Positions 42,763 to 51,897 of a stretch of DNA of 64,000 nt are shown here, piece by piece. A program made the translations under genes and the position numbers. Source of the stretch: CAUVKI01 sp963552605 (GTDB lineage: Bacteria; Bacillota; Clostridia; Tissierellales; Peptoniphilaceae). Position 1 is the first letter of the stretch. Each line of letters begins with the position of its first letter. The notes beneath the pieces are model-generated. The model had not been told where the DNA came from. It made no database searches and was given only the letters and a program-made list of their open reading frames with translations. The DNA is taken from positions 1 through 64,000 of the forward strand of contig CAUVKI010000001.1 of NCBI GenBank assembly GCA_963552605.1, written 5' to 3'.

Positions 42763-44029
42763 TTTTTCCTCCGCAAACTGCGTAGATTAAAGTATCTGTT
42801 TTGTTTCTTGAATAATGACGCATATAAAAACGGTACTCGGGGCGGAGGGATTTTATATAGAGGGGAATTGCAATCAAATCCTCCGGCAGATGATAAACCG
42901 ATATGGCAAGCTTGGGAGCGGTTTCGGAAATTATTTTCTCAGCTCCCTTCAGAGCTTCCTGCTCTGCTCCCTCAATATCCATTTTTATCATAGTGGGACG
43001 CTCTTCACCGTCAAAAATCTTATCAAGTTTATAGGTCTTTATTTTGAAAACCGCCTCTTCATCTACTCTCGAACGCTGCAAATCCAAACAGTCAAACCCC
43101 ACTTCTCCGTCCGAGGAATACACCCCTCCGCAAAACAACTTTATATCCTCAAAGCCCCCGAACTTCCTTTCAAGTTCATCAAACACTTCCTTGTCGGGTT
43201 CAAAGGAGTAGATTTTTTTATACTTCCCGTTGCCGTTCTTAAGGAAAGCTTCAATAGTATCTCCGAGATATGCTCCGCAATCCACAAATACTTCATCTTC
43301 CGACAGGGAAATTACCTCATCGAAGTATTGGTTGTCATCTCTTAACTTGGCAAGGAGTTTGGGAGCGCACAAAAATCTGGAATATATCACCGCTTCAAAA
43401 ACCTTTTTTGACTTCTCGTCCTCAAGCAGTGAGTAAAGCTTCAAAACATCAGGCACTTTTCCGAGCAGATAATCATTTGTCTTTGGGTAGAAATCCTTTT
43501 CGTATCCTCCCAAGCCGTAATTGCCGACATAAATACTCTCAAATCCCGCCGCTTTCAATTTTTCCTCTATCACTTCTTTGGGCGCCGTGAGGATAATTGC
43601 CTTATCCAAAGAAGGAGTTTTTTCTTTAAGACGCTTTAACTCATCATACGACACTATTGGTACGGAGTTTACGGTATTACCCTGCTTGTTTTTCCAATCA
43701 TCACAGATTGCATAAACTTCAACCCCCGAGTTGTTCAAAATCTCAATCATCATCCCGCAATACTCCGAAGCTCCGTATATAATAACCTTTTCACCTGAAG
43801 ATAGTAAACCTCTTATCTCTTCAAAATGATAAAGCTTTGAGAAATCGAGATTACCCTTTTCATCACGATATTTTTTCGTATTCTCAATAAAGTCTTTAAC
43901 CAGGTTTTCATAAAACCCTAAAGGCTTATCCTCAAAATCCCCCTCAACTTCAAAGATAAGACCGTCAGCCAGACGAGCTTCATAGATTTCGGCTAAACTC
44001 CCAAGCCCATTCTTAAAATCCCTCGACAC
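42743..44029 (-). CDS. FkbM-family methyltransferase, main frame (5' part displaced by AT repeat)
   Basis: About 428 codons from a GTG at 44029. Sugar-nucleotide-like Rossmann segment (KVIIYGASEYCGMMIEILNN, ~78) and C-terminal FkbM methyltransferase (VFVDCGAYLGDTIEAFLK; MIKMDIEGAEQEALKG). The frame is open further upstream (TGHYSIIYAEGDEASLIAF ... SSIAQCPVYLKVS) to the AT repeat, so the real N-terminus lies at 44280 and is presently out of frame by 2 nt. There is no good ribosome site at the GTG, so in this state the protein is probably not made. With eight AT units the full product would be 511 residues. Paralogue of the G10-containing gene. Confidence 0.82.
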   Translation of the reverse strand: MSRDFKNGLGSLAEIYEARLADGLIFEVEGDFEDKPLGFYENLVKDFIENTKKYRDEKGNLDFSKLYHFEEIRGLLSSGEKVIIYGASEYCGMMIEILNNSGVEVYAICDDWKNKQGNTVNSVPIVSYDELKRLKEKTPSLDKAIILTAPKEVIEEKLKAAGFESIYVGNYGLGGYEKDFYPKTNDYLLGKVPDVLKLYSLLEDEKSKKVFEAVIYSRFLCAPKLLAKLRDDNQYFDEVISLSEDEVFVDCGAYLGDTIEAFLKNGNGKYKKIYSFEPDKEVFDELERKFGGFEDIKLFCGGVYSSDGEVGFDCLDLQRSRVDEEAVFKIKTYKLDKIFDGEERPTMIKMDIEGAEQEALKGAEKIISETAPKLAISVYHLPEDLIAIPLYIKSLRPEYRFYMRHYSRNKTDTLIYAVCGGKNEDFQN

Positions 44030-44280
44030 TTTTAAATAAACGGGGCATTGAGCGATTGAGGAGAGCAGGAAAGCTATCAGCGAAGCCTCGTCTCCCTCGG
44101 CATAAATTATTGAATAATGACCTGTTATATATATATATATATATGACGAAGTTCTTCAATAATCTTAAGCCTGCTCTCGAAGGATAGTAATCCCTCGGGC
44201 AGAAAAAAAGTGTCAATCAATCCCTCATCTTTAAAAAGACCTTCCTTTGAGTCGCTTTGAGCCAGCTTTAAAATCTTCAT
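44030..44280 (-). pseudogene. 5' end of the FkbM gene, out of frame (phase-OFF)
   Basis: ATG at 44280 overlaps the glycosyltransferase stop as TAATG. The frame gives MKILKLAQSDSKEG and runs to RHIYIYI, then TAA at 44127-44125 formed by the end of the AT repeat, a 51-residue product. The start resembles the paralogue (MKIFRINGSDS). Beyond the repeat, the downstream frame (TGHYSIIYAEG) is two nucleotides out; removing one AT unit joins them without a stop. Confidence 0.78.
44126..44144. repeat. (AT)9 dinucleotide tract
   Basis: Nine AT units plus one flanking base within codons ~46-52 of the upstream FkbM gene. One unit fewer restores a continuous 511-codon frame (1536 nt including stop). Confidence 0.92.
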
Positions 44281-46247
44281 TATTGCTCCTCACTTTCCGA
44301 CAGCTTGGTTCTTATGAAGAGCATCATCTTTTCCACCAGAGCATCAAAGGTGTACTTCTCCAAAGCTTTTTCCCTTACTTTCTTTGCCATTTGAAGTCTT
44401 TCTTCTTCGTGGGTAAGGTAGTATCGTACCTTTTCGATTAAGGACTCCTTGTTATGGAAAAACGCTATCTCATCTTCCGAAAAAAGTTTAGGCAAAGCCG
44501 CCATATCCTCGGCTTCGGGAATATGGTTTGCAAGATAAAACCCTCCGCTGAAAATTGTTTCAAAGGTTCTTGCCGCTGTGGATATAAGGCAGTTGCACCC
44601 CAAAGATATTTTGGAAGCCTGAAGAATTTTTGAAAGCTCTTCGCCGTTCTTTGCCGGTCCCATCGCATAGGGCTTAAACTTTTCCTGAGAAGCCCATTCA
44701 TTGCCCCAGAGCTTTATATTAAATCCGGCATCAATCAACCACGAAGCCAACATATGACTATATAGGGGAATGTTAAGCCACCAATAAAGTTGTTCCGCTA
44801 TTTGCTTTTGAGATTCCTTAGTAAGACCGGAAAAGAAGGAAACTTCCTTTGACAAGTAGTTGCAGGCTGCCTTTTCAGTTCGGATTAGCTCTCCCGTTTT
44901 TATAGCATCTTCACAATACTTGGTAAAAACATCTTTTAAGACTTTCTTTTCCTTTGAGTCTAAACCTTCAAGTTGTCCAAAAATCTCTTCAATCTTTTTG
45001 AAAGGATTGGAGCTGTGTTTTACAAGCACAATGTCTGCGGAATATCTTTCTCTTTCTTCCTCGGTAAGCTCATAAGGTTTGTATACAAGGTGATCGCACG
45101 GCACCGGAGCGTCCATCATCATTTCCTTGTCATATCCCACTTCATATAATCGCTCCCAAGTAAAAAATTGATTCAGGTTAAAATCCCTCTCTCCCAGTCT
45201 CTTGGGAGTCTCGGGATTCATTATGTGAGGGAGCATATCCTGAATCCAGCTTACATACACAATCCCTTTTGGAAAAAATTTTATGTCTTCAAATCGGAAG
45301 TGATCTATACAAACCACTATATCGGGACGAAATTCCGCCATAACTTTCAGTTTATAGTATATATTGGGCTTAGAGTAGCGATCTTTCTCAATCATAAGTT
45401 CGCAAGGATAGCCCAATCGCTCCGCAGCCAATTTCATATTCTTCATATGATATTGAAGTGCCGTGGAAAAAATAGTGGTATAAAACAAAATTCGTGGTGT
45501 TCCCTTTATATTCTCCGCTATCTTTTCCATTGGATCTTCATAGTATTCTTTAAAAGCCTCATATCTTTTTCCAAAAAGTTCATCCCGTTTGTTTTTGAGT
45601 TTCAGTATTTCATCTCCCACCTCCTGAAACTCCTTTTTGTTCACATCGGAACTTATACCTCCCGGAAACTCTCTTTGCTCTTCCTTAAAGAATTCTTTCA
45701 AAGCTTCTATTCCGGAGAAAATCAAAACCCTTGGATCGGAGAAAAAGTTTTTAAGGTTATCCGTCATCATTAACGCCTTTAGGATAACCTCGGAAAAATA
45801 TAGCTGCAAGAAGATCTCTTCACAAATATAAAATTCATTTTTTTTAAAGGTCTTTGTAAGCTCTCTCTTTATAATCTCGAAGTTTATATTGTCGTATAAC
45901 ATTATCTCTTGTTGGTAGATTTTAAAGTCAAAGCCATTTGAAAGATGAAACTTTCCCTCATAAAAATAAATCAAATGATTGTCGTCTCTCCAGATTGGTC
46001 GAATGCCCAAATCGTCATCAAGATCCGATGAGATATAAACCGCCTCTTTTTCCTTAAGGAAGCGTTTGTTCTTTGAGTAATTCTCCAAGAATTCTTCTGC
46101 ATTCAGGTCATAGAAAATCTTAAATATTTCCGAAAGAAGCATCTCATCTGATGACTCGTTATAAGCATTCATAAAGGATAGAGCCGCTTCAAAATATTTT
46201 CCGGATTCATAAAAGCTCACCGCTTTTTCCAATTCATTCCAAGCCAT
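44280..46247 (-). CDS. Glycosyltransferase (CgeB/GT1-like C-terminal domain)
   Basis: 655 residues. N-terminal ~100 residues helical, TPR-like (AVSFYESGKYFEAALSFMNA). Middle: Rossmann domain with PRILFYTTIFSTALQYHMKN and PDIVVCIDHFRF. C-terminal: GT-B donor half, LGCNCLISTAARTFETIFSGG then a tail matching glycosyl transferase group 1-like repeats (RLQMAKKVREKALEKYTFDA). It likely transfers a sugar, perhaps heptose, to a surface glycan or protein. First gene of the operon with a consensus promoter; AGGGGAG ribosome site. Confidence 0.8.
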   Translation of the reverse strand: MAWNELEKAVSFYESGKYFEAALSFMNAYNESSDEMLLSEIFKIFYDLNAEEFLENYSKNKRFLKEKEAVYISSDLDDDLGIRPIWRDDNHLIYFYEGKFHLSNGFDFKIYQQEIMLYDNINFEIIKRELTKTFKKNEFYICEEIFLQLYFSEVILKALMMTDNLKNFFSDPRVLIFSGIEALKEFFKEEQREFPGGISSDVNKKEFQEVGDEILKLKNKRDELFGKRYEAFKEYYEDPMEKIAENIKGTPRILFYTTIFSTALQYHMKNMKLAAERLGYPCELMIEKDRYSKPNIYYKLKVMAEFRPDIVVCIDHFRFEDIKFFPKGIVYVSWIQDMLPHIMNPETPKRLGERDFNLNQFFTWERLYEVGYDKEMMMDAPVPCDHLVYKPYELTEEERERYSADIVLVKHSSNPFKKIEEIFGQLEGLDSKEKKVLKDVFTKYCEDAIKTGELIRTEKAACNYLSKEVSFFSGLTKESQKQIAEQLYWWLNIPLYSHMLASWLIDAGFNIKLWGNEWASQEKFKPYAMGPAKNGEELSKILQASKISLGCNCLISTAARTFETIFSGGFYLANHIPEAEDMAALPKLFSEDEIAFFHNKESLIEKVRYYLTHEEERLQMAKKVREKALEKYTFDALVEKMMLFIRTKLSESEEQ

Positions 46248-46287
46248 TTTTATCTCCCCTAATTTTCATTTTTTTCCTGCAACGATA

Positions 46288-46316
46288 TGTATATAGCAAG
46301 GGGTTGGTATTGTCAA
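46288..46316 (-). promoter_or_regulatory. Promoter of the surface-glycan operon
   Basis: Minus-strand TTGACA, 17-bp spacer, TATACA, about 40 bp before the glycosyltransferase start. Confidence 0.82.
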
Positions 46317-46369
46317 GAATTTTTGCGTGAGTCGGATCGTTTTTGCGGCACGCCTGCCTTTGTTTTTTC

Positions 46370-46398
46370 TTGCATTTTTTTTTGTGCTGTGCTAGAAT
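46370..46398 (+). promoter_or_regulatory. rpsT promoter and small leader palindrome
   Basis: TTGCAT, 17-bp spacer, TAGAAT. Overlapping the transcription start is ATTCACA-GCAGT-TGTGAAT (46396-46414), a 7-bp-arm inverted repeat just before the ribosome site. Confidence 0.7.
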
Positions 46399-46428
46399 TC
46401 ACAGCAGTTGTGAATGGGAGGTGAGATT

Positions 46429-46692
46429 ATGGCAAATATTAAATCTGCAAAAAAAAGGATTTTGGTTTCAGCAAAAAAAGCTTTGCAAAACAAGAGCAGA
46501 AAATCCGAATTAAAAACCACGATAAAAAAATTTGAGGCATTGCTGGGAGAAAGAAAGCTCGATGAGGCAAAAGAGGCTCTTAAGGTTGTTGAGAAGAAAT
46601 TAAATAGAGCCGCACAGCATAATGTGATTCATAAAAATAAGGCGGCAAGAAAACTTAGCCGTTTGCAGTTAAGGTTGAATAATTCAAATTAG
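46429..46692 (+). CDS. rpsT: 30S ribosomal protein S20
   Basis: 87 residues, highly basic, with MANIKSAKKRILVSAKKALQ at the N-terminus and HNVIHKNKAARKLSRLQLRL at the C-terminus. ATG at 46429 after GGGAGGTGA. It is divergently arranged with the glycan operon. Confidence 0.96.
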   Translation: MANIKSAKKRILVSAKKALQNKSRKSELKTTIKKFEALLGERKLDEAKEALKVVEKKLNRAAQHNVIHKNKAARKLSRLQLRLNNSN

Positions 46693-46740
46693 TCTGATAC
46701 CTCCTGAGTGCAGAGTTCTGTCCTCCGGAGGTATTGCTTT

Positions 46741-48600
46741 ATGGAGAGAAAAATGATTTTAAGCGAAGAACAGCACTTTGCAGCAAGACACACGGAAGGT
46801 CCTTGTCTTGTATTGGCTGTGCCGGGGGCCGGAAAAACCACCGTCATACTTCACAGAGCAAAATTTCTGATTGAGGAGGCGGGGGTGGATCCGAAAAATA
46901 TTTTGTCCGTAACCTTTTCAAAAGCCCAAGCATCTGATATGGAAAGAAGATTTAAAACTTTTAATAAACCCTACCCTGTGAGATTTTCCACTATCCACAG
47001 TCTTGCTTTCGGAGTGATAAAAGATTATGCAAAGAAGCTCGGAGTTAATTACAGGTTGATTGAATCTCCCAAAAACCCTATAAACAAGTATTCAATTATA
47101 AGAGAGATTGTAAAAAAACAGAGCGGAGAATTTCTAAACGACGATTTGTCCGAAAGTCTTTTTGGCGGAATAGGATTTGTAAAAAATGCTATGATAAGTC
47201 CCGATGAATTTCCCAACAGCTTTGAAAGAGTTAAGTTTTCGGAGGTGTTTTATAAATATGAGAGGATTAAGAGAGAAAATAATTACATAGACTTTGACGA
47301 TATGCTTTCTCTCACCTTGGAGGCTTTTGAAAAAACGGATATTTTGGACTCTTACAGATCCCGATATCCCTTTATACAGATGGACGAAGGACAGGACTCA
47401 AGTGTTATTCAGGTTAAGATTATACAAATGCTCTCAAGTCCTCTTAATAATCTTTTTGTAGTAGCGGACGATGACCAAGCCATATACGGATTTCGGGGAG
47501 CGGATCCTTCATGGCTTTTAGGTTTCAAAAACTCTTACCCGAATGCGAAATTTTATTTTATTGAGGAAAATTACCGCTCGCAAAAGAATATTGTAAATCA
47601 GCTTAACGGGTTTATAGTACGCAACAAAAGCAGGTATAAAAAAACCATACATACAAAAAAATCCGTCGCTTCTCCGATTGTGGCGGTCAAACCTCGAGAT
47701 ATGGAAAGTCAGTATAGGTATATAGTAGACGAAATCAAAAAAAATCCTATGCAGACGGCGATTCTCTATAGAAATAATCTTTCAGCCATAGGTCTGGTAA
47801 ATGTGTTTGAAAGAGAAAAAATTCCATTCGGGATTAGGGATTTAAAATTAAAATTTTTCGACCATAGAATGCTCCGAGACATAAAAGCTTTTTTTGCTTT
47901 CGCAAGAGATCCGAAAGATTTTAATGCCTTTGAAAAAATATTCTTCAAGATGAAAGGTTATATTTCCAGAAAACAGATGAACTTTGCAAAAAATCATTCG
48001 GCAAATCTTCCCGTTTTGGATAGGATCATGGACTTTCCGAACCTCCCCGCTTTCTATAGGGAGGGGATTTCAGAGCTTAAATCCGATTTCAAAAAGCTTA
48101 CAAGGTTAAGTCCTAACATAGCCATAGAGTGGATTGAATATCAACTTGATTATGAAAGATATCTAAAGGAAAATGCTCAAAATTATGAGCTTTCATTTCA
48201 CAGCCTTAAACACGCTTTGTACTTTCTAAAGTCGATTGCACAGAAAACTGAAACTGTTGAGGATTTTTATGACAGACTGGAACTTCTTAAAAATCTTTGT
48301 GCAAACTCTCTTTATGATAAAGCCGAAGTAATTCTTTCCACAATTCACGCCTCAAAAGGTCTGGAGTTTGAAAGGGTTTTCATAGTGGATTTGTTTGAGG
48401 GAATTCTTCCGAACTCCGGAGCAATAGAGGAAAACCTTAAGAAAAACAGTCTGCCGCTTGAGGAGGAAAGGAGGCTTTTCTATGTTGCAATGAGCAGAGC
48501 AAAGTCACACCTCTGCCTTATTTCTCCAAAGAGTTTGGAAAACGAAGAAATTGAGTCCTCAAGCTTCCTTAAGGAGCTTATTGACAACTCCGTATCTTAA
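46741..48600 (+). CDS. UvrD/PcrA-family ATP-dependent DNA helicase
   Basis: 619 residues, superfamily 1A. Walker A AVPGAGKTTVILHRA near residue 27, motif II QMDEGQDSS (unusual Gly for Ala in DEAQ), motif III ADDDQAIYGFRGA, motif IV GIRDLKLKFFD, motif V STIHASKGLEFERVFIVD and motif VI EERRLFYVAMSRAK. It is smaller than PcrA (~720) and lacks its C-terminal tail. Repair or replication-restart role inferred. GGAGGT 8 nt before the ATG. Confidence 0.88.
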   Translation: MERKMILSEEQHFAARHTEGPCLVLAVPGAGKTTVILHRAKFLIEEAGVDPKNILSVTFSKAQASDMERRFKTFNKPYPVRFSTIHSLAFGVIKDYAKKLGVNYRLIESPKNPINKYSIIREIVKKQSGEFLNDDLSESLFGGIGFVKNAMISPDEFPNSFERVKFSEVFYKYERIKRENNYIDFDDMLSLTLEAFEKTDILDSYRSRYPFIQMDEGQDSSVIQVKIIQMLSSPLNNLFVVADDDQAIYGFRGADPSWLLGFKNSYPNAKFYFIEENYRSQKNIVNQLNGFIVRNKSRYKKTIHTKKSVASPIVAVKPRDMESQYRYIVDEIKKNPMQTAILYRNNLSAIGLVNVFEREKIPFGIRDLKLKFFDHRMLRDIKAFFAFARDPKDFNAFEKIFFKMKGYISRKQMNFAKNHSANLPVLDRIMDFPNLPAFYREGISELKSDFKKLTRLSPNIAIEWIEYQLDYERYLKENAQNYELSFHSLKHALYFLKSIAQKTETVEDFYDRLELLKNLCANSLYDKAEVILSTIHASKGLEFERVFIVDLFEGILPNSGAIEENLKKNSLPLEEERRLFYVAMSRAKSHLCLISPKSLENEEIESSSFLKELIDNSVS

Positions 48601-48646
48601 GAAATTAAAAGAGCCTGCCGATAGATTTCCCGAAGGAGGGGATTTG

Positions 48647-49102
48647 ATGGATATTAAAAATTTGCAAAAACTGAATGCCGAAATGACGGTTGATGCAGCT
48701 CATTCAAGTCGTGCCGTTGATAAAAAAACAGTCAAGGATAATTTCAAAGTTCGTATGCAAAATATTCAGCAGGAATCGATTAGGAGCGAGCTTACGGAGT
48801 TATATCAAAAGATTGAAACACTTTCGGATAAACTTTCCGACAAATTGATGATTTCCGATTTGGTGGAATATAAACAGCTGGTAAAAAAATTTCTGCAAAT
48901 ATCCGTAAATAATTCCCATGTGTTCTTTAAGGAAAACTCTCTCGACCGCAGAGGCAGACATAGGGTATATTCAATCGTAAGACAAGTGGACACGGAGCTT
49001 TCGGAGCTCACAAAAGAATTCATAAATACGGAAGAAAATCGCATCTCCATTCTTTCAAGGATAGAGCAAATCAGAGGAATTTTATTGGATATTCTCACAT
49101 AA
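48647..49102 (+). CDS. YaaR family (DUF327) protein
   Basis: 151 residues, mainly helical, with KLMISDLVEYKQLVKKFL and RRGRHRVYSIVRQVDTEL, the DUF327 core. Function unknown; in Firmicutes it is usually near DNA metabolism genes. ATG at 48647 follows GAAGGAGG and lies 47 bp after the helicase; translation of the longer upstream frame would overlap the helicase gene. Confidence 0.82.
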   Translation: MDIKNLQKLNAEMTVDAAHSSRAVDKKTVKDNFKVRMQNIQQESIRSELTELYQKIETLSDKLSDKLMISDLVEYKQLVKKFLQISVNNSHVFFKENSLDRRGRHRVYSIVRQVDTELSELTKEFINTEENRISILSRIEQIRGILLDILT

Positions 49103-49133
49103 AAAAAGTGCCGATAAACACGGCACTTTTTTT
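49101..49133. terminator. Bidirectional terminator, yaaR and EF-G gene
   Basis: AAAAAAGTGCCG / CGGCACTTTTTT perfect stem with a 7-nt loop, between convergent genes. Confidence 0.92.
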
Positions 49134-51192
49134 ATATCTGCTGTTTTCTCTTTTCTATTATCTTTTGGGAAATGGCTTGAGGGACTTCTTCATATCTCAA
49201 AAACTCCGAGGTGAAAGAGCCTCTTGCCTGAGTCATTGCTCTAAGATCTATTGAATACTCGAACATCTCCGCATGAGGAGCTTCCGCTATAAGCTTTTGT
49301 GTTCCGTCCGACTGCTGTTCCATACCGAGTATTTTTCCACGTCTTTTATTCATATCCCCCATAACATCACCGAGATAAGCATCGGGAATATTTATGATAT
49401 ACTTTCGGATCGGCTCAAGCAAAACGGGTTTTGCTTCCTCCATTCCCTTTTTGAATGCCAATGAAGCCGCAATTCTGAAAGCGGTTTCGTTTGAATCGAC
49501 AGGGTGATATGAACCGTCATAGAGTGTAGCCTTGATATTTACAACGGGAAAACCCGCAAGCACTCCATGCTCCAGACTGTCTCTAAGTCCTTTCTCCACG
49601 GCAGGGAAAAAGTTCCTCGGCACGGAACCTCCGAACACATCTTCCGCAAACACAAAGTCTTCACTTGAGGGTTCAAATCTTATATGGACATCTCCATACT
49701 GCCCCGCTCCTCCGGATTGCTTTTTATGCTTGCCTTGAACATCGGATCTTGCTTTTATGGTTTCCTTATAGGAAATCGTGGGATTTTTGAGTTCAACGTC
49801 GACTCCGAAATTGTTTTTAAGTTTTTCCACAACCACCGCCAGTTCCATATTACCCTGTCCCCCGATTAGAAGCTCGTGAGTATCGGAATTTCTTTCAATG
49901 ACAAGAGTTGGATCTTCGTCTTGCAACTTTGACAACGAAGCCCCAAGCTTATCGTCGTCACCTTCGTTCTTGGGAAACACCGCCATATAGAGCGACGCTT
50001 CGGGATATTCAATGTCATCAAATCGCACGGGATATTCTTTAATTGCCAGAGTATCTCCGGTTTTTGTAAATTCGAGCTTTGCAGTTGCACCTATATCTCC
50101 GGCTGAAAGCTCCGACACTTCATCTAAGCTCTTGCCCTTCGGATGAGAAATCGCTCCGATCTTTTCAACCCTGTCCCGATTGGTATTATACACTTCCATT
50201 CCCTTTTTAAGCTTGCCTGAAATTACTTTGAAAAAACTAAGTTTCCCAACATAAGGGTCTACAATGGTTTTAAATACGAGTGCGGAAAAAGGTCCGTTTT
50301 CGTCCATCTTCACTCCCACAATATTTCCGTTCAGGGTTCCGGGGGTGTCCTCCGCTGTAATCGGAGAGGGGAAATATTTTGCAATAGCTTCAAGAAGTAT
50401 CTCTGTGCCTATTATTTCAGTTGCACTTCCCACGATAAGAGGTGCAAGACGACTTTCCCTCACCGCAACTCTCAAACCTTTTCTTATGTCATTCAAATCA
50501 AAGTCTTGATCTCCGAAAAATTTATCCAATAATTCTTCATCGGATTCCGCCGCCATCTCCATAAGGCTCTCCCGAATTTCCGATACTTTAGCTCTCTTAT
50601 CCTCCGGAACTTCGACAGCTCTTTTTTCCTTACCTACTCCCATATAGGCTTTCTCGTCAATCACGTCTATATAACCTGAAAACTCTCCGTTTTCAAAAAT
50701 CGGCAGCGCAAGAGGAATTATTTTTTCGCTCAGCTCCGTTTGAAGTTCTTCCACCACTTTGTCGAAGTCCACATTTTCCTTATCCATTTTATTCAAATAG
50801 ATATAACGGGGGGTCTTATATTTTTCCAAATTCTTCCAAGTCTTTTCCGTTCCCACTTCCACACCCGAAGATGCGTCCACCACCAGTACCGAGCCTTCAG
50901 TCGCTCTCTTTGCTCCATACATCTCGCCGTAGAAGTCATAATATCCGGGAGTGTCCAGAAAATTATACTTGTATTCCCCCCATTCTATCGGAATGACCGC
51001 CGTACTTAAGGAAATCTTTCTTGCAATTTCCTCTTTGCTGTAATCCGAAACGGTATTTCCGTCCTCTATGCGTCCTTGCCTTTTAGTTTGACCGGTGTAG
51101 TAAAGCATTGCCTCCGTGAGAGTGGTCTTTCCCGATCCCGAGTGACCCAAAAGAGCCACATTGCGAATTTTTCTGGGTAAATAGCTTTTCAT
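49132..51192 (-). CDS. Elongation factor G-like GTPase (EF-G2 type)
   Basis: 686 residues with EF-G domain order. G1 is GHSGSGKTTLTEAML, with Ser where canonical EF-G has Asp (GHIDAGKTT); G3 DTPGYYDF and G4 LNKMD. The KHKKQSGGAGQYGDV segment is present in domain IV. These differences place it in the EF-G-like/FusA2 group rather than the str-operon EF-G; no rpsL, rpsG or tuf is nearby. It may act in translocation backup or ribosome recycling. A tetM-type protection protein is less likely given the overall sequence. Confidence 0.85.
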   Translation of the reverse strand: MKSYLPRKIRNVALLGHSGSGKTTLTEAMLYYTGQTKRQGRIEDGNTVSDYSKEEIARKISLSTAVIPIEWGEYKYNFLDTPGYYDFYGEMYGAKRATEGSVLVVDASSGVEVGTEKTWKNLEKYKTPRYIYLNKMDKENVDFDKVVEELQTELSEKIIPLALPIFENGEFSGYIDVIDEKAYMGVGKEKRAVEVPEDKRAKVSEIRESLMEMAAESDEELLDKFFGDQDFDLNDIRKGLRVAVRESRLAPLIVGSATEIIGTEILLEAIAKYFPSPITAEDTPGTLNGNIVGVKMDENGPFSALVFKTIVDPYVGKLSFFKVISGKLKKGMEVYNTNRDRVEKIGAISHPKGKSLDEVSELSAGDIGATAKLEFTKTGDTLAIKEYPVRFDDIEYPEASLYMAVFPKNEGDDDKLGASLSKLQDEDPTLVIERNSDTHELLIGGQGNMELAVVVEKLKNNFGVDVELKNPTISYKETIKARSDVQGKHKKQSGGAGQYGDVHIRFEPSSEDFVFAEDVFGGSVPRNFFPAVEKGLRDSLEHGVLAGFPVVNIKATLYDGSYHPVDSNETAFRIAASLAFKKGMEEAKPVLLEPIRKYIINIPDAYLGDVMGDMNKRRGKILGMEQQSDGTQKLIAEAPHAEMFEYSIDLRAMTQARGSFTSEFLRYEEVPQAISQKIIEKRKQQI

Positions 51193-51222
51193 TCAATCAA
51201 CCTCTTTTCTGTATTTTTTCTA

Positions 51223-51271
51223 ATTATATCACATTTTGCAGAATGAAACGGGATTTCTTTTATGGTATAAT
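51223..51271. promoter_or_regulatory. Divergent promoters for the EF-G gene and the LUD operon
   Basis: Minus-strand TATAAT (plus 51223-51228) with an extended TG, and plus-strand TGG-TATAAT (51261-51271); both -35 elements are weak. Confidence 0.6.
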
Positions 51272-51303
51272 CGAAATGTAATAAAAAAATTTGGAGGTTT
51301 TTT

Positions 51304-51897
51304 ATGGACAGGGAAAAGTTGAAAAGTATTTTTGAAAAAAAAAGTTTTACCGTAAGCTTTTATGATACGGGAGAGGATTGCAAAAAAGCTTTGTGCGATA
51401 TGATACCCAAAGATAAATCAATAGCTTTCGGAGGATCGAAAACTCTGGAAGCAATAGGATTAAAAGAAGCTCTGGAGCAAAAGGGCGTTAGAGTTATTTG
51501 GCATTGGGATAAAACTCGGAAGAACGCTCTCAAAGATGCAAGGCTTGCCGATTATTACGCTTCAAGTGCAAACGGAGTTTCCGAAACGGGAGAGATTGTA
51601 AATATTGACGGAAACGGAAATCGTTTATCCGCTCTTTGTTATGGACACGAAAAAGTTTTTTTGGTGATAGGAAAAAATAAGCTCGAAAAGGATTTACACT
51701 CGGCAATCGCTCGTGCAAAATTCATTGCGGCTGTAAAAAACGGTGAGAGGTTCGGCATTAAATCCGACCCCGAAGAAAAGCCCGAAGAAAGATTTAAAAA
51801 GGTTGAAAAACTTTGCAGGATAACCCAAATTCTTGAATATGCACCCTCTATGCAAAAGACACATCTTATGTTTGTGGACGAGGAGCTTGGATTTTGA
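51304..51897 (+). CDS. LUD-domain protein (LutC/DUF162)
   Basis: 197 residues of the lactate utilisation (LUD) domain: SIAFGGSKTLEAIGLKEAL, SSANGVSETGEIVNIDGNGN and VFLVIGKNKL. It lacks the ferredoxin-type Cys of LutB. Many single-domain LUD proteins of anaerobes have unassigned function. Here it heads a six- or seven-gene sulfur/lipoate operon, so a redox or thiol role rather than lactate oxidation is possible. TTGGAGG site; TTGA overlap with the next gene. Confidence 0.82.
   Translation: MDREKLKSIFEKKSFTVSFYDTGEDCKKALCDMIPKDKSIAFGGSKTLEAIGLKEALEQKGVRVIWHWDKTRKNALKDARLADYYASSANGVSETGEIVNIDGNGNRLSALCYGHEKVFLVIGKNKLEKDLHSAIARAKFIAAVKNGERFGIKSDPEEKPEERFKKVEKLCRITQILEYAPSMQKTHLMFVDEELGF

Noticed and set aside
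44013..44216. 67-codon ORF through the AT repeat as a separate protein
   Set aside because: It is a shadow frame; both upstream and downstream frames with FkbM similarity explain the region better.
46396..46414. Inverted repeat ATTCACA/TGTGAAT as an operator for the glycan operon
   Set aside because: It lies in the rpsT leader, downstream of its own promoter and outside the glycan promoter; kept only as a note on rpsT.
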